Shown: positions 1 to 7,125, counted from the stretch's first letter. The stretch is DNA of 9,507 bases from Prevotellaceae bacterium (GCA_031259935.1 JAIRKV010000102.1:1-9507), one strand, 5' to 3'. Translations and numbers: made by a program. The notes: generated by a model from the sequence alone, not told the origin.

Positions 1-380
1 AGCGTTTGAAGCAAATTTTCCCTGTTGCGTTCGTACTGTTTCAGCATTTCGTCGGGATAATCTTCATTTTTATCATTTTCGAAAATGCAGATAAAATCGT
101 TCATATATTTTGGCAAGCCGTAACGATTTTTGATTTTTTCATTAAAACTGTTTTGTTCAAAATTTCCTTTTTTATAAAAAGCAATATTTTTTTGAAATAA
201 TGTATTGATAAGATTTTGATTATCGTAAGGATAAAACAAAACTTTCACCATATCATAATCGTTCGGATGTATGCTTTCTTCGACTTCTTTGCGCAGGGCT
301 GCAAAATCGAATTTTTTTGCATCAAAATCCATTATCAGTTCAGGCAAACTTGATATAAGACAAGGATATTCCCGTTTCAT
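1..380 (-). CDS. DUF2764 family protein of the V-type ATPase operon (3' end outside the window)
   Basis: Reading the minus strand from the ATG at 380 gives 126 codons without a stop, beginning MKREYPCLISSLPELIMDF; the C-terminus lies beyond the left edge. The N-terminal pattern (MKR-Y-CLISSLPEL), the HPNDYDMVK stretch near residue 38 and FYPYDNQNL just after it fit the DUF2764 family. In Bacteroidota that family is encoded inside V-type ATPase operons, between subunit E and subunit A. It starts 12 bp after the stop of subunit E on the same strand, so the two are almost certainly co-transcribed. An ATG 8 bp further upstream meets a stop after three codons and can be dismissed. The molecular role of DUF2764 is not known to me; an assembly or accessory role in the ATPase is inferred only from its fixed position. 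Confidence 0.85.
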   Translation of the reverse strand, partial: MKREYPCLISSLPELIMDFDAKKFDFAALRKEVEESIHPNDYDMVKVLFYPYDNQNLINTLFQKNIAFYKKGNFEQNSFNEKIKNRYGLPKYMNDFICIFENDKNEDYPDEMLKQYERNRENLLQT

Positions 381-392
381 AATAGCATGTTT

Positions 393-1013
393 TTATTCCT
401 GTCCGAAAAGCAACTGTCGCATTTTTGGACGCATGTATTCGCTGAAAAGATTCAAAAAGTCCTGTTCGGTAAAACTTATGTAATATCCGTTGTTTTTTGA
501 TGCAATTCTGAATCCTGATTTTATGTTTTTTGAAAAGGTAAATTCCGTTTTGCCTTCGTTAAGTTGCTTTATTGCAGAGTCGTTTATGAACTGTTCAAAT
601 TCTTTTTGTTTTGATTCGGGCAATAAAACACTTAATTCCGCTGCGTTTTGCCTGTCGGTTTTGAAGCTTTCAACGGCAGTTTTTATGAGCGTCTGCACAA
701 ATGCAACATCATTCATTGCAGCATTTGTAACGGGCGTAATTGCTTTTGCCGTAATCAGCGTTTCTACGCTTTGTTTGATTTGCGCTATTACCTGTCGCGA
801 AACCATAACGATTTCGGCATCAGCGTTTTTCTTTGTTTCGGCTGCCGATTTGTTTGCTGCGGCGATTATTGATTCTGCCTGCTGTCGGGCATCATCCGTA
901 ATTTTTTTTGCTTCGATTTTGGCGTTAGCCAAAAGTTCTTCGGCGTCGTTTTGTCCTTTCGACAATCCTTCCCTGTATAATTTTTCTGTTAATTCTTGGA
1001 GTTTGTTTTGCAT
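393..1013 (-). CDS. atpE: V-type ATP synthase subunit E
   Basis: This 206-residue protein begins MQNKLQELTEKLYREGLSKG, the usual start of bacterial V-type subunit E. Residues about 1-95 are rich in Ala, Glu, Lys and Gln and read as one long helix or coiled coil (for example EELLANAKIEAKKITDDARQ). This is the part of the peripheral stalk that pairs with subunit G/H. The C-terminal half, about 100-206, is the globular domain that docks on the catalytic A3B3 head; it ends in YMRPKMRQLLFGQE. Subunit E is part of the stator that keeps the head from turning while the rotor passes H+ or Na+ across the membrane. It appears to be the first gene of its operon: a TAnnTTTG box lies about 38 bp upstream and DUF2764 follows 12 bp downstream. 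The length fits the family. The 175-codon open frame on the opposite strand (490-1017) is a shadow. Confidence 0.93.
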   Translation of the reverse strand: MQNKLQELTEKLYREGLSKGQNDAEELLANAKIEAKKITDDARQQAESIIAAANKSAAETKKNADAEIVMVSRQVIAQIKQSVETLITAKAITPVTNAAMNDVAFVQTLIKTAVESFKTDRQNAAELSVLLPESKQKEFEQFINDSAIKQLNEGKTEFTFSKNIKSGFRIASKNNGYYISFTEQDFLNLFSEYMRPKMRQLLFGQE

Positions 1014-1050
1014 ATAATTATTTATTAAAATAAAATTAGGAATTTGAGAA

Positions 1051-1058
1051 CAAAGGTA
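1051..1058 (-). promoter_or_regulatory. Bacteroidota -7 promoter box for the V-ATPase operon
   Basis: The minus strand reads TACCTTTG, a perfect match to the Bacteroidota -7 consensus TAnnTTTG, about 38 bp before the subunit E start codon. I do not see a TTTG -33 box at the usual 19-22 bp spacing, so the call rests on the -7 box and its position. Confidence 0.5.
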
Positions 1059-1178
1059 AAAAGAAATTATATATTAAGAATAAAAATAATCAACAAATAA
1101 TAATGAACAGCGGAAACGTCGAATTTAAACCTAAACACTTGCTCCTTACAAATAAAAAAATCAGCAATGACAGGACAG

Positions 1179-1292
1179 ATTAAATTTTACGGTCTTTATT
1201 TATTTCTGTCGGTTTTGTTTTGACATAAAAGCAAAGCACCACGTCATTGCGAGGAGCGTAGCGACGAAGCAATCCAGAAATAAACCGTCATT
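1179..1292 (+). repeat. Left arm of a long imperfect inverted repeat
   Basis: This segment matches the reverse complement of 1853-1954 with scattered mismatches and small gaps. Clear shared blocks are ATTAAA-TTTT-CGGTC, TTTATTT, TTTTGTTTTGACA and AAACCGTCATT. The arm carries one 'cattgcgag...gaagcaatcc' repeat (1242-1275). With the right arm it bounds a gene-free island of about 776 bp between the ATPase operon and ugd. Confidence 0.6.
1242..1275 (+). repeat. Short interspersed palindromic repeat, copy R1
   Basis: The sequence runs from CGTCATTGCGAGG through AGCGTAGCGACGAAGCAATCC. It is a REP-like repeat type seen scattered in intergenic DNA of many bacteria. Copies of the same repeat on the opposite strand lie at 1456-1486 and 1829-1859, and a degenerate one at 1865-1892. 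The core can fold on itself, because CATTGCGAGG and the GAAGCAAT end are partly complementary. Confidence 0.7.
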
Positions 1293-1310
1293 ACAAAAAA
1301 AGCAATACCG

Positions 1311-1486
1311 ACACACAAACTTTATTTCCACCTTATTTCAAAAATAAAACAACCTTGGTAGCAAAAGATAATCCACACATTTTAACCTTATTAGATTATT
1401 GTTCATTTGTTTTTATTATTTCCGGATTAACTCCGTTGAATTCCGCTGTGTTTCTGGATTGCTTCGGGCTAACGCCCTCGCAATGA
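1311..1486 (+). repeat. 176-bp direct repeat, copy B1
   Basis: This segment is repeated at 1681-1857 in the same orientation with a modest number of differences. Both copies begin ACACACAAA and contain CACCTTATTT, AGCAAAAGATAA, CACATTTTAACCTTATTAG and TTATTGTTCATTTGTTTTTA. They continue with ATTTCCGGATTAACTCCGTT and end in the TTGCTTCGGGCTAACGCCCT repeat. No conserved reading frame is apparent, so this is non-coding repetitive DNA that has duplicated and drifted. Confidence 0.75.
1456..1486 (-). repeat. Short interspersed palindromic repeat, copy R2
   Basis: On the minus strand this reads TCATTGCGAGGGCGTTAGCC followed by CGAAGCAATCC, the inverse orientation of copy R1. Relative to R1 the centre is changed (GGGCGTTAGCCC instead of GAGCGTAGCGAC), and GGGC/GCCC keeps the stem paired. 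It forms the end of direct repeat B1. Confidence 0.65.
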
Positions 1487-1497
1487 TGAACAAAAAA

Positions 1498-1649
1498 TAT
1501 CCCGTAGGGATAGAATGTTGGTAGAAATTTTACCGCAACCACAGGCTACGTGCGGAGCAGCGGCGGTTTTTCAAGTCATCTGCGGCAACCCGCACGTAAT
1601 GCACAACGAGATGTTGTTTCTACCGAGCGATGCATTCCTAATGGAATGC
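1498..1649. repeat. Central palindromic repeat element with nested hairpins
   Basis: About 150 bp with several levels of inverted symmetry. A terminal hairpin TATCCC-GTA-GGGATA lies at 1498-1512. GGTAGAAA (1520-1527) pairs with TTTCTACC (1617-1624). TACGTGCGG (1547-1555) pairs perfectly with CCGCACGTA (1590-1598). A second terminal hairpin GCATTCC-TAAT-GGAATGC lies at 1632-1649. The CTACC motif next to a small palindrome resembles dispersed repeats I associate with Bacteroidota intergenic DNA. The open frame covering it (1550-1843) has low-complexity composition and is not considered a gene. Confidence 0.6.
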
Positions 1650-1680
1650 GAATAAGCAAATCAGGGAGCACAGCGAAGAA

Positions 1681-1857
1681 ACACACAAAAACCTTATTTA
1701 CACCTTATTTAAATAACAAAACAACCTTAGTAGCAAAAGATAACATACACATTTTAACCTTATTAGCTTATTGTTCATTTGTTTTTAATTATTTCCGGAT
1801 TAACTCCGTTGAGCTCCGCTGCGCTTCGGTTGCTTCGGGCTAACGCCCTCGCAATGA
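1681..1857 (+). repeat. 176-bp direct repeat, copy B2
   Basis: Second copy of the segment at 1311-1486, in the same orientation. The main differences are a variant start, ATAACATACACA in place of ATAATCCACACA, and a GAGCTCCGCTGCGCTTCGG segment just before the terminal short repeat. The two copies flank the central palindrome at distances of about 12 and 31 bp. Confidence 0.75.
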
Positions 1858-1859
1858 CG
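1829..1859 (-). repeat. Short interspersed palindromic repeat, copy R3
   Basis: On the minus strand this reads GTCATTGCGAGGGCGTTAGC followed by CCGAAGCAAC. It has the same GGGCGTTAGCCC centre as R2, as expected because both sit at the ends of the direct repeats B1 and B2. A degenerate fourth copy follows at 1865-1892 (minus strand GGTCGTTGCGAGACACAGCA then ACGAAGAA). Confidence 0.65.
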
Positions 1860-1954
1860 GTTTGTTCTTCGTTGCTGTGTCTCGCAACGACCTGCTGCCT
1901 GTTTTTTTGTCAAAACAAAATTGATAAAAATAAATAATGACCGAAAATTTTAAT
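1853..1954 (-). repeat. Right arm of the long imperfect inverted repeat
   Basis: Reverse complement of the left arm at 1179-1292. It includes the degenerate short repeat at 1865-1892, which aligns with copy R1 of the left arm. The symmetry of both arms around the palindrome suggests that the whole island grew by inverted duplication. No transposase gene or clear target-site duplication was seen. Confidence 0.6.
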
Positions 1955-2073
1955 GCATTATCACGCTCATTTTTTTATTCGTAAAGAGCAACTGCATATA
2001 TTTAACATTAATGTTTTTTACGGTAAATTTATATTTTTCGCCATGCGGCAAACAAAATGTTACTATAATTTTT

Positions 2074-2081
2074 TAACTTTG
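2074..2081 (+). promoter_or_regulatory. Bacteroidota -7 promoter box upstream of ugd
   Basis: TAACTTTG matches TAnnTTTG exactly and ends 45 bp before the ugd start codon. There is no obvious TTTG at the -33 position, so the upstream element is weak or absent. Confidence 0.55.
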
Positions 2082-2126
2082 CAAAAATTTAAATTGTAAT
2101 AAAATTGTAAAATCCGATAAAACATT

Positions 2127-3440
2127 ATGAAAATAGCAATAGCAGGAACAGGTTACGTAGGGCTGGTTACAGGAAGTTGTTTTGCCGAAATGGGAACAGA
2201 TGTTACGTGTATCGATGTGAACAGCGAAAAAATAGAAAATCTTAAAAAAGGCATTATTCCCATATTTGAACCCGGGCTGGATGAAATTGTAAAACGCAAT
2301 ATCAAAGCCGGACGCTTGCATTTCGGCACATCTGTCGGTGATTGCATAAACGATATCGAAATATTGTTTATTGCGGTCGGCACTCCGCCGCAGGAAGATG
2401 GCAGCGCTGATTTACAGCATGTTTTGGATGTTGCCAAAACTACAGGTCAAAATCTTGAAAAGTATATTCTTGTTGTAACAAAAAGCACCGTTCCCGTAGG
2501 AACATCGCAAAAAGTGCAACAGACAATTGAGGCAGAACTTAAAGCGCGCAATAAAAATATTGAATTTGACGTTGCGTCCAATCCCGAATTTTTGAAAGAA
2601 GGAGATGCCGTTAACGATTTCCTGAAACCCGACAGAATCGTTGTCGGCATAAATTCGGAACGCGCCAAAAAACTTATGATAAATCTGTATAATCCATTTA
2701 TGATCAACAATTTCCGTATGATATTTATGGATGTTGCATCGGCAGAAATGACAAAATACGCAGCAAATTCGATGCTTGCAACGCGTATAAGTTTTATGAA
2801 CGATATTGCAAATCTCTGCGATTTGCTCGGAGCAAACGTAAACATGGTGCGACAAGGTATTGGTACGGATTTGCGCATAGGCAGCAAATTTCTTTATTCA
2901 GGCTGCGGATACGGCGGCTCGTGTTTCCCGAAAGACATAAAAGCGCTTATTCAAACAGCAAAAGACAAAGGGTATAACATGCAGATATTAAATGCAGTAG
3001 AATCGGTAAATGAGGAACAAAAGAAAATTGTATTCAAAAAACTCGAAAAGCATTTTAACGGCAATCTGGCAGGAAAAACAATTGCTGTTTGGGGATTATC
3101 GTTCAAACCACAAACCGACGATATAAGAGAAGCGCCATCGATACAAACCATTAAAATGCTGATTGATGCAAAATGCAAAGTGAATGTGTATGATTCTGTT
3201 GCCATACAGGAAGTTAAACATGTTTTCGGAGATAAAATATCGTATGCCGAAAACATGATGGATGCCACAAAACATGCAGATGCCTTGCTTCTTATAACAG
3301 AATGGAAAGAATTTCGCCTTCCAAACTGGGAACAGATAAAATTACAAATGAACACACATGTAATTATCGATGGACGAAATATTTATAATCGTGAACAACT
3401 TACGGAAATGGGATTTTCATATTACGGAATAGGACAATAA
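2127..3440 (+). CDS. ugd: UDP-glucose 6-dehydrogenase
   Basis: The cytoplasmic enzyme oxidises UDP-glucose to UDP-glucuronate with two NAD+, supplying precursor for capsule, exopolysaccharide or other uronic-acid glycans. The 437 residues match the family length. The N-terminal Rossmann fold starts MKIAIAGTGYVGLVTG with GxGxxG at residues 7-12. The central dimerisation domain has the AEMTKYAAN motif, with catalytic Lys210 and Asn214. The active-site motif GCGYGGSCFPKD spans 259-270, with the thiol nucleophile at Cys266. The C-terminal UDP-binding domain (about 320-437) has the expected AVWGLSFKPQTDDIREAPS. All key residues are present, so it should be active. The ATG at 2127 gives the full nucleotide-binding fold at once. 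A plus-strand group with a glycosyltransferase follows, which fits a surface-polysaccharide role. Confidence 0.97.
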   Translation: MKIAIAGTGYVGLVTGSCFAEMGTDVTCIDVNSEKIENLKKGIIPIFEPGLDEIVKRNIKAGRLHFGTSVGDCINDIEILFIAVGTPPQEDGSADLQHVLDVAKTTGQNLEKYILVVTKSTVPVGTSQKVQQTIEAELKARNKNIEFDVASNPEFLKEGDAVNDFLKPDRIVVGINSERAKKLMINLYNPFMINNFRMIFMDVASAEMTKYAANSMLATRISFMNDIANLCDLLGANVNMVRQGIGTDLRIGSKFLYSGCGYGGSCFPKDIKALIQTAKDKGYNMQILNAVESVNEEQKKIVFKKLEKHFNGNLAGKTIAVWGLSFKPQTDDIREAPSIQTIKMLIDAKCKVNVYDSVAIQEVKHVFGDKISYAENMMDATKHADALLLITEWKEFRLPNWEQIKLQMNTHVIIDGRNIYNREQLTEMGFSYYGIGQ

Positions 3441-3477
3441 AACATATAAACAATATTTATCTTAAAAATCAAAAAAA

Positions 3478-4629
3478 ATGAAGAAAAAAAATCTGATTAT
3501 CATTGCTTTACTGTGCATACAATTTGCAGCATGCAGCAGTAAGGTCGAAAAATTAGGCAGACAAGCCGACGAAGCAATAATCGCCGTTCTCAACAACTAC
3601 GATTACACAGGACTTGCCGTTGTTGCGGTCAGCGACAACAAAATTGCGTATTCAAACGAATTTGGGTTGAAAAATATTGATACACAGGAAAAAATCAGCA
3701 AAGATGATTTGTTTCGTATTGCATCAATATCAAAAACATTTACATCGGCGGCAATAATGCAACTGTACGAACAGGGAAAATTCAATCTCGACGATGATAT
3801 CAGCGAGGCGCTCGGTTACAGCGTGCGCAATCCCAAATTTCCCGATACAAAAATTACATACAAAATGCTGCTTTCGCACACGTCGAGTTTGAGCGATGCC
3901 GAAGGATATTTTAATTATGACATTTTGAAACCCGAAATGAATCCGAACTTTGCAAATGTCTATTGGGATTACGCTCCGGGCGAAAAATACAATTACTGCA
4001 ATCTCGGATTTAATCTGCTCGGCGCTCTTGTCGAAATTCATTCCGGACTGAGATTTGATGTGTATATCCGTCAAAATCTGCTCATTCCGCTTGGTATCAT
4101 TGATGCCGGATTTAATGTTGATTCGCTTGACAATTCAAAATTTGTTAAAATTTACACCCGACAAGATTCCGTCTGGATTGAATCGGCAGATGCATACAAA
4201 AGCCGCAAAGCCGAAATGGAAAATTACACGCTCGGCAAAAATGCAATATTGTTTTCGCCAACCGGAGGAATGAAAATATCGGCGACAAACCTTGCAAAAT
4301 GGATGCTTTGCAGAATGAATTACGGAAAACTCGACGACACGGAAATCATCTCCGAAGAAACGTCAAAATTAATGTTTACGCCGGTTGAACCGACAAACGG
4401 AACCAGTTCGTACGGACTGGGAATTGCCGTTTCAACAGATTTGGTTGCAGGCGACACGCTTAAAGGACACACAGGCAGCGCTTACGGTTTGACAAGCGCA
4501 ATGTTTTTCAATCCCGACAAAAAATTCGGCGTTGTGATGATAGCCAGCGGAAGCGCACCGAAAAACGGGCAGGACAAAATAATTTCCGACATCATAAATG
4601 CCATGCATAAAGTGTTTTTAAGCAAATGA
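3478..4629 (+). CDS. Serine beta-lactamase-like (class C/AmpC-fold) lipoprotein
   Basis: The 383-residue protein starts with MKKKNLIIIALLCIQFAAC, a lipoprotein signal with the lipidated Cys at residue 19. The mature protein is therefore expected on an envelope membrane. It has the beta-lactamase/penicillin-binding-protein fold in the usual order. The SISK motif (SxxK) has nucleophile Ser83 and Lys86, YCN is the YxN motif at 173-175, and HTG at 331-333 replaces the classical KTG box, as is common in this family's esterases and peptidases. Other family signatures are KMLLSHTSSLSD and FSPTGGMKISATNLAKWM. The family includes AmpC beta-lactamases, D-Ala-D-Ala carboxypeptidases and esterases, and the motifs alone do not settle the substrate. 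It should not be called a resistance gene from this evidence. It begins 37 bp after ugd with no promoter visible between them, so co-transcription is likely. Confidence 0.9.
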   Translation: MKKKNLIIIALLCIQFAACSSKVEKLGRQADEAIIAVLNNYDYTGLAVVAVSDNKIAYSNEFGLKNIDTQEKISKDDLFRIASISKTFTSAAIMQLYEQGKFNLDDDISEALGYSVRNPKFPDTKITYKMLLSHTSSLSDAEGYFNYDILKPEMNPNFANVYWDYAPGEKYNYCNLGFNLLGALVEIHSGLRFDVYIRQNLLIPLGIIDAGFNVDSLDNSKFVKIYTRQDSVWIESADAYKSRKAEMENYTLGKNAILFSPTGGMKISATNLAKWMLCRMNYGKLDDTEIISEETSKLMFTPVEPTNGTSSYGLGIAVSTDLVAGDTLKGHTGSAYGLTSAMFFNPDKKFGVVMIASGSAPKNGQDKIISDIINAMHKVFLSK

Positions 4630-4662
4630 CAACATAGATAAAACCGTAGAATACAGATTTTT

Positions 4663-5649
4663 ATGCAAGATAAAATACGCTTTTCAATAGTAGTTCCGGT
4701 TTTGAATCGTCCGAATGAAATCAGAGAATTACTGGAATCCTTATCGCAGCAGACCGATAAGGATTTTGAAATCATCATAATGGAAGGACAATCCATTCAA
4801 CCCAGCGATGAAATTTGTAAAGAATATTCAAAAAGACTTGACATAAAATACATTCAAAATCAGATATTAAGCCGCAGTATTCGGCGCAATTTCGGAATCG
4901 AGGCAGCAACAGGAAATTATGTAATATTTTTTGATTCCGACTGCATTTTACCTCCGCAATACATTGAAACTCTGCGAAAACATCTCAACGAAAATTATTC
5001 CGACTGTTTTGGCGGCATCGACAGCGCAAACGAATCGTTCACTACGCTTCAAAAAGCCATAAACTATTCAATGACATCAACATTCACAACAGGCGGCATC
5101 AGAGGCGGCACGGGCAAAAATTTTCTTCCGCGTGCCTTTAATATGGGATTTTCGAAAGAAGTATACGAAAAAGTCGGAGGATACGATGACATCATCGGCG
5201 AGGATATCGATTTGAGTATGAGAATAAAAGATGCGGGATTTTCTGTTCGTCCGATAAAAGAAGCCTTTGTGTATCATAAACGCCGATTGACATTGAAAAA
5301 ATTTTACAGACAGACGTATACTTTCGGCTGCGCACGCATTGTGTTTGCCAGCAGACACAAAGGCTCGCTAAAAGCATTGCACCTGCTGCCATCGTGTTTC
5401 GCAGTGGGAAATATTTTTCTTGTTCTGGCAGGCATAATTTTCGGCTGCATCTGGTTTTTATTACCGATATTAATTTTTGTTATTATAATTTTTGTTGATT
5501 CTTTTATGAAAAACAAAAAATTATCAATATCATTGGTATCAATATTTGCAAGTTACATTCAACTTTTCGGATATGGAACGGGATTTTTGGACGAGATGAT
5601 AACTCACAGAATTTCAAAAAAAACAGCAGAAAAAATGTATAGACAGTAA
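4663..5649 (+). CDS. Membrane-associated family 2 glycosyltransferase
   Basis: This 328-residue protein starts with the GT-A fold signature FSIVVPVLNRPNEIRELLES (residues 6-25). The metal- and nucleotide-sugar-binding DxD motif is DSD at 91-93 (VIFFDSDC). The acceptor-side acidic motif is GEDIDLSMR, with Glu180 and Asp181, and the GFSKEVYEKVGGYD segment before it is typical of family 2. After the catalytic domain come two adjacent hydrophobic segments (about 245-263 and 264-281) and a weaker one (about 289-308), so the enzyme is probably anchored to the inner membrane with its active site in the cytoplasm. It transfers a sugar from an activated donor to a growing glycan or lipid acceptor; the donor cannot be read from the sequence. 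It lies 33 bp after the beta-lactamase-like gene and downstream of ugd, which suggests a shared transcript. Confidence 0.93.
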   Translation: MQDKIRFSIVVPVLNRPNEIRELLESLSQQTDKDFEIIIMEGQSIQPSDEICKEYSKRLDIKYIQNQILSRSIRRNFGIEAATGNYVIFFDSDCILPPQYIETLRKHLNENYSDCFGGIDSANESFTTLQKAINYSMTSTFTTGGIRGGTGKNFLPRAFNMGFSKEVYEKVGGYDDIIGEDIDLSMRIKDAGFSVRPIKEAFVYHKRRLTLKKFYRQTYTFGCARIVFASRHKGSLKALHLLPSCFAVGNIFLVLAGIIFGCIWFLLPILIFVIIIFVDSFMKNKKLSISLVSIFASYIQLFGYGTGFLDEMITHRISKKTAEKMYRQ

Positions 5650-5696
5650 AAAATTTCACGTTCAAATAAAAATCGTTAAAGAAATTTATCAAAAAA

Positions 5697-5728
5697 TTTG
5701 CCTGTTTAAAAAATTTGGTTTATTTTTG
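5697..5728 (+). promoter_or_regulatory. Bacteroidota promoter (-33 TTTG and -7 TAnnTTTG) for the 352-residue gene
   Basis: TTTG at 5697-5700 is followed after 20 bp by TATTTTTG at 5721-5728. Both elements match the Bacteroidota consensus with near-ideal spacing. Transcription would start near 5735, leaving a leader of about 108 nt that contains a small hairpin (GCAGA-CGGT-TCTGC, 5747-5760) and a purine-rich stretch with a repeated GCCGAAA. This separates the next gene from the glycosyltransferase group. Confidence 0.65.
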
Positions 5729-5842
5729 CATATAATTATTAATTCGGCAGACGGTTCTGCGGATTGAACACGAACATTGCAAAACAAAACGGAGAAGCCG
5801 AAAGCCGAAAAGTGGAGGCGTTAAAATTTAATTTTTGAAAAT

Positions 5843-6901
5843 ATGACACTGGAATCAATATTTGGTATTATTGGCGGTATTATTGGACTTTTTTCAATTG
5901 CAGTTGCAATTTTTTTCGACATACGAAACAGAGCGCAAATAAAAAATGTGATTTCAAAATTACATGAAACCACACAGGAGGTTGAAGCAATAGCCAACCA
6001 TTTGTCTTTTAGCGCTATTAAACCCTTTCCATTTGGTTTGGAGAATGTTATTAATCTGTTGAAAAAATATCAAAAAATAGCAAAAGAGAAACATAAAAAA
6101 TTTTATTTGGATATTTATACGGATGTGCCGGGCTATGCTGTTTTCAGTCATAATAAATTATGGAATGATTTTTATGATTGCCTGAAAAATATTGTAGAGG
6201 AATTGAAAACCAATTTCCCGATATTCTGGTATTTTTATTCGGACAGTCGTTTAAAAAAACAAATTAGAGAACAGTTTGCAAGTTGGAAAGAATATAATTT
6301 GAAAGATCTAAAAAAAGAAATTTATTTACGAATTAGAGACGAAAGCAAAGAAGGAGAAGAAAAAGAGATATTAAAATTTATGCACGACGAAGAGAATTGC
6401 AGGTTTTGTACATCCGGGCATTGCCGATCTTCCAATAATATTGAAGAATGTAAGGAAATATTGGAATTAAAAAACGAAGTAGATAAATTACAGAATAACA
6501 CGACAACAAAAGAAGATATCTCTCATTTTGTCGAAGAGAAAATTTTTAATACGATGGAAACTCTGCACACTAATGCGATTGAACGAATTAAATATCTTTC
6601 AAGTTTGGGAAACGTCAGATATGCCAATAAAAGGCTTGATGACGATTTGCCTTTTTTCGCCTGGATTATTTTAGAAGAATCGGATAATTCCGACATCAAA
6701 GAAGGTGAAAAAAACCCAAAATTAATTCCTGTTGAGGGAATTGTTTCGTATAATTTTAATGATGAGCAAAATCAGGCAATCGAAAAAGGGTTTAAAACAA
6801 GTGACCATAAGTTAATCAGCTCGCTGTATGATATAGTTCATTCCAATGCAAAACAGCAGTTAAAAAAATCCAAACAGCAATCACAACAAAAAGAAGGATA
6901 A
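5843..6901 (+). CDS. Membrane-anchored protein of unknown function with a Cys/His cluster
   Basis: I do not recognise this 352-residue protein with confidence. Residues about 5-27 (SIFGIIGGIIGLFSIAVAIFF) form one membrane helix. A charged, probably helical linker follows (about 28-55), then a soluble part expected in the cytoplasm. A distinctive block at 87-109 (FYLDIYTDVPGYAVFSHNK followed by LWND) and a second strand-like block, IFWYFYSDS, follow. A possible metal-binding cluster has Cys186, Cys189, His193, Cys194 and Cys203. The C-terminal part has PFFAWIILEE (about 270-280), EGIVSYNF and GFKTSDHKLISSLYDIV, then a Lys/Gln-rich tail. The alternating strands and the two-part layout faintly recall phospholipase D-like sensor or effector proteins, but the HNKLWND stretch is not a canonical HxKxxxxD motif. 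It has its own promoter and no close same-strand partner. Confidence 0.85.
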   Translation: MTLESIFGIIGGIIGLFSIAVAIFFDIRNRAQIKNVISKLHETTQEVEAIANHLSFSAIKPFPFGLENVINLLKKYQKIAKEKHKKFYLDIYTDVPGYAVFSHNKLWNDFYDCLKNIVEELKTNFPIFWYFYSDSRLKKQIREQFASWKEYNLKDLKKEIYLRIRDESKEGEEKEILKFMHDEENCRFCTSGHCRSSNNIEECKEILELKNEVDKLQNNTTTKEDISHFVEEKIFNTMETLHTNAIERIKYLSSLGNVRYANKRLDDDLPFFAWIILEESDNSDIKEGEKNPKLIPVEGIVSYNFNDEQNQAIEKGFKTSDHKLISSLYDIVHSNAKQQLKKSKQQSQQKEG

Positions 6902-6973
6902 ATGTATCTGCATAAGAAACGGTTTGCCTCAGTCGAAGTTGTGTCGCAAAATTTTGGAAGAAATTTTTATGCG

Positions 6974-7007
6974 TTTGTGTGCAATTAAAAATTTTATGCT
7001 AACTTTG
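6974..7007 (+). promoter_or_regulatory. Bacteroidota promoter upstream of the DUF4160 remnant
   Basis: TTTG at 6974-6977 is followed after 22 bp by TAACTTTG at 7000-7007, an exact TAnnTTTG box. It points to the small reading frame starting at 7033. It may also drive transcription into the structured segment at 7259-7390 and the peptide locus beyond, because no equally good promoter was found closer to the peptide gene. Confidence 0.55.
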
Positions 7008-7032
7008 CACAATTGATTAATAAATATATTTT

Positions 7033-7125
7033 ATGACAATTCTTTCAATGTTTTACGGATTGACTGTTTCCATGTTTTATGGAGATACCCGACAAAATAA
7101 AGTTCCTCATATTCATGAGAATTAG
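7033..7125 (+). pseudogene. Truncated DUF4160 protein remnant (N-terminal 30 residues)
   Basis: The frame starting at the ATG at 7033 encodes MTILSMFYGLTVSMFYGDTR and then QNKVPHIHEN before a TAG. The pattern MxTISMFYGIxxxMYYxDT...LPHIH is the start of DUF4160 proteins, which are normally about 80-100 residues long and usually paired with a DUF2442 gene. Here the frame stops right after the PHIH motif. I found no continuation resembling the family in any forward frame up to 7200, and no DUF2442 partner. The promoter is intact, so this looks like a gene whose 3' part was lost or replaced, not one killed by a simple frameshift. A functional short peptide cannot be excluded. Confidence 0.6.

Noticed and set aside
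490..1017. 175-codon plus-strand open frame rich in Ala, Ser, Cys and Phe
   Set aside because: Exact antisense of V-ATPase subunit E, whose family match is clear. The composition is what the reverse of an Ala/Lys/Glu-rich coiled coil gives.
1550..1843. 97-codon open frame on the plus strand
   Set aside because: It lies wholly in the repeat island, runs through the palindrome and into direct repeat B2, and its protein has no recognisable domain. The repeat copies do not preserve a frame.
6098..6171. Phospholipase D HKD motif in the orphan membrane protein
   Set aside because: The HNKLWND stretch has one residue too few for HxKxxxxD and no second motif was found, so catalytic activity is not claimed.
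6902..6988. 28-codon frame beginning one base after the 352-residue gene
   Set aside because: It encodes MYLHKKRFASVEVVSQNFGR and eight more residues, with no family resemblance. It overlaps the -33 box of the next promoter, so chance is more likely.
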